A DNA stretch of 64,000 nt. Source: an uncultured SAR116 cluster alpha proteobacterium. Its GTDB lineage: Bacteria; Pseudomonadota; Alphaproteobacteria; Puniceispirillales; Marisalimonadaceae. Shown here one piece after another: positions 20,735 to 33,985 of the stretch. The DNA is taken from NCBI GenBank assembly GCA_902524215.1, contig CABZCK010000004.1, positions 1 to 64,000 on the forward strand, in the 5' to 3' direction. The first letter of the stretch is position 1. Each line of letters begins with the position of its first letter. Both the position numbers and the translations under genes were made by a program. The notes beneath the pieces were generated by a model, which did not search any database, was not told the origin of the DNA, and saw nothing but the letters and a program-made list of their open reading frames with translations.

Positions 20735-22190
20735 TCATTTCTTGGTACAATTTTAAACTTTTTGAAATTATTAAATTTGCAATTTCGTGTTTTTTTAGTT
20801 TTTCAGTTTCTTGTATATTATAATATTTATCGATAATAAATATTTTGTTGAATTCTTTTCCAAAAATTGAATTTTCATCTTCAATTAAATTGGCAATTAT
20901 CATGTCTAATTGTTTTTCTTGTAGTTTTTTTCTGGCATTATGAATTAAATTTTTCGTTTCTGCTGCAAATCCGATAACTAACTTTGGTCTTTTTTTATTT
21001 TTGCTTACAAATTTAACAATATCAGGATTACTTTCTAATTTAAAAATAATGTTATTTTTTTTTTTAAGTTTATCATTATTTGACACTTTTTTATTTTCTG
21101 GGGTATAAGGTATTAATTTCCAGTCACAAACTGCAGCACAACTTATAAAAATATCACAATCAATATTATTTTCTACTTGTGAAAGCATTTCTTTTGCAGA
21201 TGAAACTTCAACATATTTATTTACATTTGGTTTATTAATATTTGTTGGACCACTTATTAGAGTTACATTTGCTCCAAGTTTTAAAAATTCTTCTGCCAAT
21301 GCATAACCCTGTTTTCCTGAGGAATTGTTAGAGACATATCTTATAGGATCAATTTTTTCTTGAGTAGGACCTGCGGTTATTAAAATTTTTAGTTGACTTT
21401 TAAATTTAATATTGCTCATTTTCTCTTTTTCTAAAAGATAAGTTCTCGTAAATGAATATATTTTATCTATCTCTGGTAGTCTGCCAGTGCCATTTTCACC
21501 ACATGCCATCATGCCTGATTCTGGATTAATTAAATTTATACCTCTTTGCTTTAAAATTTTTAAATTATCTTGAGTAGCTTTATTTTCCCACATATAAGGG
21601 TTCATGGAGGGAGCTATGAGAATTTTACTTTCAGAAGCTAAAATAACATTTGATCCTAAATCATCTGCAATTCCATGACTTATTTTAGCCATGAAATTTG
21701 CTGTACATGGAGCAACTAAAATTAAATCCTTATTTCTAGCTAAATTTATGTGATTCATATTCTCGTTTTCATCAGAGGAAAATAATTCTGTAAAACATTT
21801 TTTATTAATTAAGCTTGTCACTAACAAAGGAGAAATAAATTTTTGAGCAGATTTTGTTAATATAACTTCAATATCATAGTTGTTTTTGTGATATAATCTT
21901 ATTAAATCTAGAACTTTGTAACAAGATACACCTCCCGAAATAATAACCAATATGCTAAATTTTGATTTTTTTTGTTTTGAATTAATAATATTATTATCTA
22001 TATTTTCTTTGTAAATATCTAAATTTCTCTCTTTAAGTAAGATATGAATTAGTCTCAAATAAGACTTTGGTATTTTATTTTTTTTTTTCCAATTTGATAT
22101 AGTTGATGGATTTGTTTTAAGTAATTTTGAAACAGAGCCTGTACCACCAAGTTTGAAAATTAATTCAGGTATGTTAGTGAAATTATTCAT
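20697..22190 (-). CDS. coaBC: Bifunctional phosphopantothenoylcysteine decarboxylase / phosphopantothenate-cysteine ligase (CoaBC) with an N-terminal HTH-like extension
   Basis: CoaC: ILVIISGGVSCYKVLDLIRLY, PSMNPYMWENKATQ; CoaB: ILITAGPTQEKIDPIRYVSNNSSGKQGYALAEE. The first ~75 aa (GGTGSVSKLLKTNPSTISNWKKKNKIPKSYLRLI) look like a Cro-type HTH. Confidence 0.93.
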   Translation of the reverse strand: MNNFTNIPELIFKLGGTGSVSKLLKTNPSTISNWKKKNKIPKSYLRLIHILLKERNLDIYKENIDNNIINSKQKKSKFSILVIISGGVSCYKVLDLIRLYHKNNYDIEVILTKSAQKFISPLLVTSLINKKCFTELFSSDENENMNHINLARNKDLILVAPCTANFMAKISHGIADDLGSNVILASESKILIAPSMNPYMWENKATQDNLKILKQRGINLINPESGMMACGENGTGRLPEIDKIYSFTRTYLLEKEKMSNIKFKSQLKILITAGPTQEKIDPIRYVSNNSSGKQGYALAEEFLKLGANVTLISGPTNINKPNVNKYVEVSSAKEMLSQVENNIDCDIFISCAAVCDWKLIPYTPENKKVSNNDKLKKKNNIIFKLESNPDIVKFVSKNKKRPKLVIGFAAETKNLIHNARKKLQEKQLDMIIANLIEDENSIFGKEFNKIFIIDKYYNIQETEKLKKHEIANLIISKSLKLYQEMNAENYNRKSITV

Positions 22191-22197
22191 TTAATTC

Positions 22198-23640
22198 TCA
22201 AAAATTAAAAAATTTATTAAGTAATCTATCAATTTTTTGAAATATTTCAACTAATTCTTTTGAAAAGAATCTTTTATTATTGATTTTTTCAAAAAAGAAA
22301 TCATATCTCATATTTTTGCTGATCCATTCTTCCATTAATGGTTCTGTAGTTTGCCAAATATTTGCTTTAGGGTTAATTTGCCTAGCAATGCCCTCTGCCA
22401 TTATCATAGATTTTTGTAGTAAACAAAACTTAGCTTGAATTTTAATATTAAATTTTCTAGATAATGCAAGAATTTCACCAAATAAATGACCCATTGAAAC
22501 ATCCCCAATAGGTTTATTTAAAATAGGTGTAGTTAAAATTCTAATTTCTTGAGATAATTTTTGCAGATCTGTATCTTTATCAAGCATTCCATTTTCTTGA
22601 TGAAGTTTAGCAATTTTATAGAATTGTTTATTTAAAAGAAAATTAAAAAGTTTTGCCAAAAATTTTCTATCATTTAAATTTAGATAACCCATTATACCAA
22701 AATCTATTGCTATAATTTTTCCTGATCGATTAATAAAAATGTTTCCAGGGTGTAAATCACCATGAAAAAAACCATCTCTAAATGTTTGATAGAAAAAAAT
22801 TTCAGAGGCAACCATTGTTAGTCTTTTTAAATTAATATTTTGTTTTAAATTTTTAATTTGATCTATTCTAATGCCGTCAATAAATTCACTTATCAATATT
22901 TTTTTTGTTGTATATTTCCAATGAATTTCAGGTGTATCAAATAGCTCATAGTCAACAAAGTTTTCTCTAAGTTGTTCAGAGTTAGAAGCTTCTAATCTAA
23001 GATCTATCTCGTCAAGTGAACTATGAGCAAATGTGGCTATAATTTCTTTAAGACTTAATCTTTTACAATTAGTTGAAAAAAATTCTAATATATTACAAAT
23101 TCCATAAAATAATTTAAAATCCTTAAATAGTGTTTGCTCAATATTTGGCCTTAAAACTTTTATTGCTACTTCTTTACCGTTTTTAAGAATGCCTTTATGG
23201 ACTTGAGCTACGGAAGCAGCTGCAATAGGTTTTTTCTCAAAAAAATTAAATAATTCATCTATTTTTTTATTAGTTTCTTCTTCAATTATTTTAATTGCAA
23301 TTCTATCTGAAAAAGGAGGAAGTTTATCTTGTAATGATATTAATCTGTTAGTTATATCTAAACCAAATATATCTGGTCTAGTTGATAATGCTTGCCCAAG
23401 CTTAACAAAACCTGGACCAATTTCACCTAAATTATCAAGAAATTCACTATCATTTTTTTTTTTTTCAAAAACAAACTTGAAAAAATTAAGTGTTTTTTGA
23501 TATTTTTTATTTATTATATTAAATCTATTGATTTCAGTCACTAAACCGTTCCTGACTAGAATGTATAATACAAAAATAAATCTTGAAACAATAAGTGGAT
23601 ATTCATAAAATTTTGGTACAATAATCTTAATATTTTTCAT
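22198..23640 (-). CDS. ubiB: UbiB/AarF/ABC1 atypical kinase, ubiquinone biosynthesis
   Basis: KLGQALSTRPD, KPIAAASVAQVHKG, GFFHGDLHPGNIFI, AIDFGIMG. ATG at 23640 overlaps the ubiE stop (TAATG). Confidence 0.95.
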   Translation of the reverse strand: MKNIKIIVPKFYEYPLIVSRFIFVLYILVRNGLVTEINRFNIINKKYQKTLNFFKFVFEKKKNDSEFLDNLGEIGPGFVKLGQALSTRPDIFGLDITNRLISLQDKLPPFSDRIAIKIIEEETNKKIDELFNFFEKKPIAAASVAQVHKGILKNGKEVAIKVLRPNIEQTLFKDFKLFYGICNILEFFSTNCKRLSLKEIIATFAHSSLDEIDLRLEASNSEQLRENFVDYELFDTPEIHWKYTTKKILISEFIDGIRIDQIKNLKQNINLKRLTMVASEIFFYQTFRDGFFHGDLHPGNIFINRSGKIIAIDFGIMGYLNLNDRKFLAKLFNFLLNKQFYKIAKLHQENGMLDKDTDLQKLSQEIRILTTPILNKPIGDVSMGHLFGEILALSRKFNIKIQAKFCLLQKSMIMAEGIARQINPKANIWQTTEPLMEEWISKNMRYDFFFEKINNKRFFSKELVEIFQKIDRLLNKFFNF

Positions 23641-24368
23641 TAAAATTTCCACCCAGAATGAAGTGAAGCTATACCTTGTGATAAATTTTTATATTTGACT
23701 CTCTCAAATTTGGATTTAACAAACATTAATGACAGTTCATCTTGATCAGGAAACATTCTTATAGATTCAATTAAATATTTATATGCTTCTTCATTATTTG
23801 TTATAATTTTACCTAATTTTGGAATGATTTTGAATGACCATAAATCATATAATTTCTTTATAATATTATCATTAACCAAACTAAATTCTAAACAAATAAA
23901 CCTACCACCTGGTTTTAACACTCTATATATTTCATTAAGCGCTAATTGTCTGTTAGTTATATTTCTTAATCCAAAAGCTATTGTTATTCTATCATAAGTA
24001 TCATTTTTTATAGGAAGTTTTTCACAATTTCCAACAATATATCGTATTTTAGGATTATTTGATTTTCCATTAATTAACATGTTGTAATTAATATCTATAA
24101 TGTCTGCTGAAAAACCGCCAGATTTCATAAAAAGTTTTGCAATATCTCCAGTACCGCCTGCAATGTCTAGTAAAGACTGATTTGATTGTGGCGCAATCCA
24201 ATTTATTAATTCTTGTTTCCATAACCTATGAAAACCTAAACTTGATAAATCATTCATTAAATCGTATTTGGAAGATACAGAGTTGAAAATATTATTTACT
24301 AATTCTTCTTTCTTATTTATGTTGACTTTTTTAAAACCAAAATCAATTTTTTTTAAACTTTTTCTCAT
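23640..24368 (-). CDS. ubiE: Demethylmenaquinone/ubiquinone methyltransferase UbiE
   Basis: VNNIFNSVSSKYDLMNDLSSLGFHRLWK, LLDIAGGTGDIA, GLRNITNRQLALNEIYRVLKPGG. Start moved from 24428 to 24368; the extra 20 aa are antisense to mutM. Confidence 0.95.
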   Translation of the reverse strand: MRKSLKKIDFGFKKVNINKKEELVNNIFNSVSSKYDLMNDLSSLGFHRLWKQELINWIAPQSNQSLLDIAGGTGDIAKLFMKSGGFSADIIDINYNMLINGKSNNPKIRYIVGNCEKLPIKNDTYDRITIAFGLRNITNRQLALNEIYRVLKPGGRFICLEFSLVNDNIIKKLYDLWSFKIIPKLGKIITNNEEAYKYLIESIRMFPDQDELSLMFVKSKFERVKYKNLSQGIASLHSGWKF

Positions 24369-24387
24369 TATTAAATTATAAACGAAA

Positions 24388-25224
24388 ATGCCAGAATTAC
24401 CAGAAGTTGAAACATCTAAAAGATACATAGAGCAATTCTTGTTAAATGCAAAAATTTTAAATATTCAGTCTTATGTTTGTAAATTAAGATGGGAAATAAA
24501 TCCTTATATAAAAAAAATTTTCAATAATACAACAATTCTTAAAATAGATCGCCTTGGAAAATATATTTTGATAAATACGTCAAACAAAAATACTTTAATT
24601 TTACATCTTGGAATGAGTGGATACTTAAGTATAAATGATGAAAATTCTAAAAGAATTAAACATGATCATATAATTTTAAATTTTGTAAGAGCAAATGGAG
24701 AGAGGAAAAGCTTGATATTGAATGATCAAAGAAGATTTGGACATATCGATTTTTATTGTACGTTCAGTTTAAAAAAACATTTTCTTATAAAAAATCTTGG
24801 TATAGATGGCTTAAGTAAAAGCTTAAAGTATAACTTAATAAAAAAAAAATTTTCTATGAAAACAACTCTTATCAAAAATGCTATGTTAGATCAAAAAATT
24901 ATATGTGGAATAGGTAATATTTACGCTTCTGAAATTTTATTTTATTCCAAAATTAATCCTTTAAAAAAAGTTAATTCTTTAAGTAAAAATGAGATAAATG
25001 CATTGTTACTTAATATCAAAATTGTTCTTTCAAAAGCAGTTTTAAATGGTGGAACTACAATAAAAGATTATAAACAGCCAAATGGAAAAGTTGGATATTT
25101 CAAACAAAAATTAAAAGTTTATGGTAGAGACAAATTAAAATGTTTTGATTGTAATGGTATTATACTTAAGTTAAATATTAACAAAAGAGCAACATATATA
25201 TGTCCAGTATGTCAAAAAAATTAA
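24388..25224 (+). CDS. mutM: Formamidopyrimidine-DNA glycosylase
   Basis: MPELPEVET start, KIICGIGNIYASEILF, C-terminal zinc finger CFDCNG...CPVCQKN. Confidence 0.97.
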   Translation: MPELPEVETSKRYIEQFLLNAKILNIQSYVCKLRWEINPYIKKIFNNTTILKIDRLGKYILINTSNKNTLILHLGMSGYLSINDENSKRIKHDHIILNFVRANGERKSLILNDQRRFGHIDFYCTFSLKKHFLIKNLGIDGLSKSLKYNLIKKKFSMKTTLIKNAMLDQKIICGIGNIYASEILFYSKINPLKKVNSLSKNEINALLLNIKIVLSKAVLNGGTTIKDYKQPNGKVGYFKQKLKVYGRDKLKCFDCNGIILKLNINKRATYICPVCQKN

Positions 25225-25610
25225 TAAAAAAGTTAAGTACTTTTATATTATGTTTTATTTTATCACTTTACTTAACAATCCAATTTTCTTTAGGAGAGTA
25301 TAAATTTAAAATTCAAAACTGGGTAGAAGACATTCCTATTTTACCAAGTTTAATAGAAAATAAAAGAGATGTCGTGGAATTTGACTCCTCTAATGGTAAA
25401 ATTATTTCAATATCTTTTGGAATTAAAACTTTATCAAAAAATAAAATTTTATCATTTTATAGAGATTTTTTTCAACAAGTAAAATGGGAAAAAGTTGAAA
25501 ATAAGAATATTTGGAGAGAAAAAAATAATCAATTTAAAAAAAAGATTTTTAAAATTGAAAATTTAAAGGATAATGTTTTAACCATTAAAATTATTGTCGA
25601 GAATTTTTAA
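25209..25610 (+). CDS. Hypothetical protein with N-terminal TM/signal segment
   Basis: ORF overlapping the mutM 3' end; N-terminal hydrophobic stretch. ATG at 25200 or 25209. Confidence 0.6.
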   Translation: MSKKLIKKLSTFILCFILSLYLTIQFSLGEYKFKIQNWVEDIPILPSLIENKRDVVEFDSSNGKIISISFGIKTLSKNKILSFYRDFFQQVKWEKVENKNIWREKNNQFKKKIFKIENLKDNVLTIKIIVENF

Positions 25611-25611
25611 C

Positions 25612-25640
25612 TTGACATTTTAACTTTTAAAATGTAGCGA
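25612..25640 (+). promoter_or_regulatory. Putative sigma70-type promoter for rpsT
   Basis: TTGACA (25612-25617), 17-nt spacer, TAGCGA; 5' of rpsT. Confidence 0.5.
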
Positions 25641-25659
25641 TACTGAAAAAAGGTATCTT

Positions 25660-25923
25660 ATGGCTAACCACAAATCTGCAAAAAAAAGAATTAGAAGAAA
25701 TGAAAAATTTCAATTAATTAATAAAATTAGAAAGACAAGGGTCAGAACATTTATTAAAAAAGTTGAAAATTTGATTGAAAAAAAAGACAAAAAAAATGCT
25801 CAATTAGCTTTTATTGAAGCTCAGCCTGAAATGCATAGATCAGTTGGAAAAGGTGTTTTTAAAAAAAATACCATTTCAAGAAAGTTATCTAGATTATCTA
25901 ATAAGATTAAATTGTTAAAATAA
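25660..25923 (+). CDS. rpsT: 30S ribosomal protein S20
   Basis: MANHKSAKKRIRRNEK...; C-terminal KGVFKKNTISRKLSRLSNKI. Confidence 0.97.
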   Translation: MANHKSAKKRIRRNEKFQLINKIRKTRVRTFIKKVENLIEKKDKKNAQLAFIEAQPEMHRSVGKGVFKKNTISRKLSRLSNKIKLLK

Positions 25924-26317
25924 ATTTTTAATTATACCATTTTTTATATATAGAAACGATTCGCTAATTTAAGAATTAGAAAACTATTTTATTTTAAATC
26001 AAGTCATCAAAAATTCGATTTATGACAGATATATTTTTCAGAAGTAATTTTTTTATAATCTTTTAAGAATCGTAACAAAATCAATAATGTATGAATATAT
26101 CTTAATATAATTTTGAAATTTTACTTCATAGAGTCAAAACATATAAATTAAATTTTTCTTAAAATTAAAAATTTTTTAAAAATTTTAAATAATATAAGTA
26201 ATTGTTTTATTTCAATAAATTTATAAAAAATGAAAATCAATAAATATTTTTTTTTTTTTAAGCCATATCAATTGCTTTACTTGGCAAATAAGTTTTAATA
26301 AAACCCAAGGTTTTAAA
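25924..26317. other. Longest non-coding gap in the window (~394 bp, extremely AT-rich) upstream of dnaA; candidate origin or dnaA regulatory region
   Basis: Position between rpsT and dnaA; AT-rich tracts; small perfect hairpin CTAATT-TAAG-AATTAG at 25964-25979. No consensus DnaA box (TTATCCACA) found by eye. Confidence 0.35.
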
Positions 26318-27694
26318 ATGGCAGAAGAAATACTTAAAAAATCAAAAGAAAACGTTGTTTCATGGTCAACAGTTCAACATGATCTTAAAGATGATTTTAA
26401 AAGTATTATTTGGAATTCATGGATAAAGCCTTTAGTTTTTGTAGAGTTTTCAAACTTTACCCTAACAATTCAAACACCCTCAGATTTAGTTAAAAATAGG
26501 ATTGACAATCAATATTATGACAAAATTTTTTTAAGGGCAAAAAGAGTTTTTATAGGTTTAAATAAGATTAGATTTACTGTTCATAATGACAAAAGTTTTA
26601 TTCAAAAAACAAATAAGTATAAATCAGAAGATGAAAATCAAACATTGTCGTCAATATCTTTCACAGATAACACCTCTAAAAGTTTAAATAAAAATTATAC
26701 ATTTGAAAAATTTGTTTTAGATCAATCTAACGAACTTGCTTACTTCTCAGCGCAAAGAATTAGTCAAGAGTTCAATTTAGACTATAATCCATTTTATATT
26801 TATGGGAATGTGGGTATTGGAAAAACTCATTTATTAAATGCAATTGCATGGAATATAAAAAAAAATAACAAGAAAAAATTTATATACATTTCAGCTGAAA
26901 GATTTATGTATCAATTTATTAAATCTTTAAAAATGAATGAAACTATTCGTTTTAAAGACCAATTTCGATCTATTGATGTTTTGATGATAGATGATCTTCA
27001 ATTTATAAGTGGAAAAAAGTCTACTCAAGAAGAGTTTTTTCACCTCTTGAATGATCTAATCGATAATAAAAAACAAGTTATAATCACAGCTGATAAATCC
27101 CCTTCTAATATTGATAATCTTGATTATAAAATAAGATCTAGACTATCTGGAGGTCTTGTTGTTGATATATTGCCAACAACATTTGAATTAAGAAAGAAAA
27201 TTATTAGAAATAAAGTTTCTATTAAAAATATACATTTAGAGAGAAACCTTATAAATTTTTTAGCTGAAAATATTTTTAAAAGTATAAGAGAATTGGAAGG
27301 AGCTATAAATAAAATAATTCTATATTCTGATGTAACGAAGTCGCAATTAAACATCGAAAATGCAAAGACTATTCTTGCTGATTACATGGAAATAAATAAT
27401 AAAAAAATAACAGTTAAAGATGTTCAACTGGAAGTTTCTAAATATTATAATCTTGAATTTCATGAACTTTGTTCCAAAAATAGATCAAGACACATTGCTA
27501 AACCGAGACAGATCGCAATGTTTTTATCTAAAAAATTCACTGATTCTTCCTACCCAGAAATTGGCAAGCTATTTGGTGGTAAAGATCATGCTACAGTCAT
27601 ACATGGGGTAAATAAAATAAAAGCTTCAAGTGAAACTGATAGAAAAATTAAACAAGATTTAGATAATATAATTTTAAGTTTAAAAACTGATTAA
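26318..27694 (+). CDS. dnaA: Chromosomal replication initiator DnaA
   Basis: YGNVGIGKTHLLNAIAW, LMIDDLQFISGK, C-terminal RSRHIAKPRQIAMFLSKKFT...GGKDHATVIHG. Confidence 0.98.
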   Translation: MAEEILKKSKENVVSWSTVQHDLKDDFKSIIWNSWIKPLVFVEFSNFTLTIQTPSDLVKNRIDNQYYDKIFLRAKRVFIGLNKIRFTVHNDKSFIQKTNKYKSEDENQTLSSISFTDNTSKSLNKNYTFEKFVLDQSNELAYFSAQRISQEFNLDYNPFYIYGNVGIGKTHLLNAIAWNIKKNNKKKFIYISAERFMYQFIKSLKMNETIRFKDQFRSIDVLMIDDLQFISGKKSTQEEFFHLLNDLIDNKKQVIITADKSPSNIDNLDYKIRSRLSGGLVVDILPTTFELRKKIIRNKVSIKNIHLERNLINFLAENIFKSIRELEGAINKIILYSDVTKSQLNIENAKTILADYMEINNKKITVKDVQLEVSKYYNLEFHELCSKNRSRHIAKPRQIAMFLSKKFTDSSYPEIGKLFGGKDHATVIHGVNKIKASSETDRKIKQDLDNIILSLKTD

Positions 27695-27810
27695 TTGTAT
27701 ATACTATATATATGTAAAAATTTGCTGATTTACAAAATTAATGCTATATTTTGTATTGAATTAAAAATCTAAGATATAAAAATAAATATAATTAATTTAT
27801 GGAAAATGAA

Positions 27811-28920
27811 ATGAAATTTGCAATTGTTAAAACAGATTTAATCAAACCTCTAAGTCATATTAATTCAGTGGTCGAGAGAAAAAATGCAATAGCTATTTTA
27901 TCTAATCTAGTAATTGAAGCAGTTGGTAAAGAAATTAGTTTTATAGCTACTGATATGGAAATAGATCTTAAAGAGACAATTTCAGCAAATATAATATTAG
28001 ATGGAAAAATCACAGTTCCAGCACACACTTTACACGACATCGTAAAAAAATTTCCTGATGGCTCGGAAATTTTAATATATGTTAACGACAATAATTTAAT
28101 ATTAGAATGTGGCAAATCAAAATTCACTCTTCCTACTTTACCTTTTGATGACTTCCCAATTGTAACTGAAATATCTGAGGGAAAAGAATTTTCAATTAGT
28201 TCTGAAGATATGAAAAATTTAATTGATAATACAAAGTTTGCAATTTCTTTAGAAGAAACAAGATACTATCTAAATGGTATTTATGTCCATCAAGACGAAG
28301 AAGATAAGAACTTCATTAAAGGAGTAGCCACAGATGGACATAGGTTAGCTCAAGTTAAACTTAAACTTCCAGAGGGTGCAGATGGAATTCCATCAATTAT
28401 TATTCCTAGAAAAACAGTCAACGAGTTAAGAAAGTTATTAGAAGAAACAGATGGAGACATAATTGTTAAGGTCTCAAAGAATAAAATTAAATTTACTGTA
28501 AATAATTGTATTTTAACTTCAAAATTGATTGATGGAACATTTCCTGACTATCAAAGAGTAATACCAAAAGAAAATAATAATAAATTGGAAGTTTTAACAA
28601 AAAATTTTAAAGACGCAGTAGATAGAGTATCTACTATATCTATAGAGAAAACTAGAGCAGTTAAGCTCGAAATAAATAATAACTCATTAATTTTAAGAGT
28701 AAACAATAGTGAAATTGGAAATGCAATTGAAGAACTTACAATTGAATTTGAAGGAGAACAACTTGCGATAGGTTTTAACTCTAAATATTTATTAGATATT
28801 ACAAATCAAATTCAAGGTGATAAAATTCATTTTTCATTATCAGACTCCTCTTCACCAGCTTTGATTACAGATGAACAACAAGAAGGTATAATTTTTGTTT
28901 TGATGCCCATGAGGGTATAA
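27811..28920 (+). CDS. dnaN: DNA polymerase III beta subunit (sliding clamp)
   Basis: Location dnaA-dnaN-recF; clamp motifs; C-terminal VLMPMRV. ATG at 27799 or 27811. Confidence 0.96.
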   Translation: MKFAIVKTDLIKPLSHINSVVERKNAIAILSNLVIEAVGKEISFIATDMEIDLKETISANIILDGKITVPAHTLHDIVKKFPDGSEILIYVNDNNLILECGKSKFTLPTLPFDDFPIVTEISEGKEFSISSEDMKNLIDNTKFAISLEETRYYLNGIYVHQDEEDKNFIKGVATDGHRLAQVKLKLPEGADGIPSIIIPRKTVNELRKLLEETDGDIIVKVSKNKIKFTVNNCILTSKLIDGTFPDYQRVIPKENNNKLEVLTKNFKDAVDRVSTISIEKTRAVKLEINNNSLILRVNNSEIGNAIEELTIEFEGEQLAIGFNSKYLLDITNQIQGDKIHFSLSDSSSPALITDEQQEGIIFVLMPMRV

Positions 28921-28933
28921 AATTATTAATTTA

Positions 28934-32543
<3,610 letters not shown>

Positions 32544-32547
32544 AATA

Positions 32548-33777
32548 TTAACTTAGATTGTCAGTTCTTAGTAAAATATCTGAAATTAATAATGATGAGA
32601 ATGCACTTAATGTCCATCCTAAATGTCCGTGTCCAGTATTGTAAAAAATTCCAGGTAATTTACCTCTTCCAATTTTAGGCATCATACTAGGGGTCATGGG
32701 TCTTAATCCTGCCCAAGGTCTATAATGTTCTGTTGACACTTTTGGGAAAAGTTTGTTACTCCATTTGATTAATGGAAGTATCCTGTCTTCTCTTATGTCC
32801 TTATTATAACCATTAAATTCGGCAGTGCCAGCTATTCTAAACCTATTCGTACCAAGCCTACTTGAAACAATTTTAGCTCCATCATCTAAAAGTGAAACTT
32901 CTGGTGCACTACTTTGGCTAATTTTATCATTTAGATCAATTGTTATGGAATATCCTTTAACAGGATATATATTTACGTTATCTCCTAATTTAGAAGCTAT
33001 ATGTTTACTTGATACACCAGCACAAATAACTGTTGAATCAAAAGTATCAATATTTTTAGTATTTTGAGTACTAAATTTTAATTCAATTATATTATGTTTA
33101 TGAACAATATCATTAATTGAGGTGTTATAATTAAATTTTACATTGTTTTTTTTACAAATTTCAGCTAATTGGGTACAAAAAAGGTGTATATCGCCAGACA
33201 TATCACTTTTTGTAAAAAAGCCACCAAAAAAATTCTCTAAATTAATTGTAGGCTCAATTTTTTGAATTTCTTTATTGTTAAGTGGCTCTCTTTTTAAACC
33301 AGCTTTTGTTAGCCATTTATTAACTCTTAATCCATGTTTAAAATTTTCTTTTGTATTGCAAAGATGTAAAATACCTTTTTCTTTAAAGTCAAAATTAATG
33401 TTTTCTTCTTTTAATATCTCTTTCAATATATTTCCACTCTCGATTGCCATTTTTACAGTAGTAATTGTATTTTTTTCATGATTTTTCACATTTGATAAAA
33501 AACTTAAAAACCATCCTAGTTTATGTAAGGAAGGTTTTAGATTAATTGAGAGGGGAGCATCTTTTTTAAAAATCCACTGCATTCCTTGGTAAATAGTTTT
33601 CCAATTTGTCCAAACTTCACCATTACATGCTGATAGTTGTCCGCCATTAGCATAACTTGTTTCCATTCCTGCATACTTTTGTTTATCAAAAACAGTTACA
33701 TCGTAACCTTTTTTCATTAATTGATATGCTGTTGTTACGCCTGTTATGCCAGCGCCGATAATTGCTATTTTTTTCAT
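32548..33777 (-). CDS. dadA: D-amino acid dehydrogenase (DadA)-type FAD-dependent oxidoreductase
   Basis: KKIAIIGAGITGVTTAYQLMKKGYDVTVFDKQ; MSGDIHLF; RPWAGLRPMTPSMMPKIGR...GHGHLGWTLS. ATG at 33777, SD GGAG 5 nt upstream, preferred over the TTG at 33798. Confidence 0.9.
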   Translation of the reverse strand: MKKIAIIGAGITGVTTAYQLMKKGYDVTVFDKQKYAGMETSYANGGQLSACNGEVWTNWKTIYQGMQWIFKKDAPLSINLKPSLHKLGWFLSFLSNVKNHEKNTITTVKMAIESGNILKEILKEENINFDFKEKGILHLCNTKENFKHGLRVNKWLTKAGLKREPLNNKEIQKIEPTINLENFFGGFFTKSDMSGDIHLFCTQLAEICKKNNVKFNYNTSINDIVHKHNIIELKFSTQNTKNIDTFDSTVICAGVSSKHIASKLGDNVNIYPVKGYSITIDLNDKISQSSAPEVSLLDDGAKIVSSRLGTNRFRIAGTAEFNGYNKDIREDRILPLIKWSNKLFPKVSTEHYRPWAGLRPMTPSMMPKIGRGKLPGIFYNTGHGHLGWTLSAFSSLLISDILLRTDNLS

Positions 33778-33814
33778 AAAAACTCCATGACAAATCAAGC
33801 CCTAATCTGTCATG

Positions 33815-33975
33815 TGTACCTGAGAGATTAACTTATTATATAAGCTTACTCCTTCGGTGGACATAAAAATATGCCTCTCTCCAGATTGTCAACTCTTTAC
33901 GATACTTTTACCTGAGAGTTTCTAGGGTAGTTGCTCCTTCGGCGGTTATTTAAAACGCTCTCACGCAAAGAGGAA
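33815..33975 (-). ncRNA. Tandem glycine riboswitch (two aptamers) in the dadA leader
   Basis: Minus strand reads GCGTGAGAGCG..CCGCCGAAGGAGCAA..AAACTCTCAGGTAAAAG..CTGGAGAGAGG..CCACCGAAGGAGTAAGC..ATCTCTCAGGTAC: two copies of the gcvT-element core (GAGAG / CCGAAGGAG / CTCTCAGG). Confidence 0.92.
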
Positions 33976-33985
33976 ATGACAGTTT

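Noticed and set aside
24369-24428. N-terminal 20-aa extension of UbiE in the ORF track (MYLLDVSTSGNSGIFVYNLI)
   Set aside because: It is antisense to the conserved mutM start MPELPEVETSKRY; UbiE homology begins after the ATG at 24368.
33778-33798. Upstream TTG start for dadA (MICHGVF extension)
   Set aside because: It falls within the leader hairpin; the ATG at 33777 has an SD (GGAG) at good spacing and leads directly into the FAD-binding KKIAIIGAG motif.
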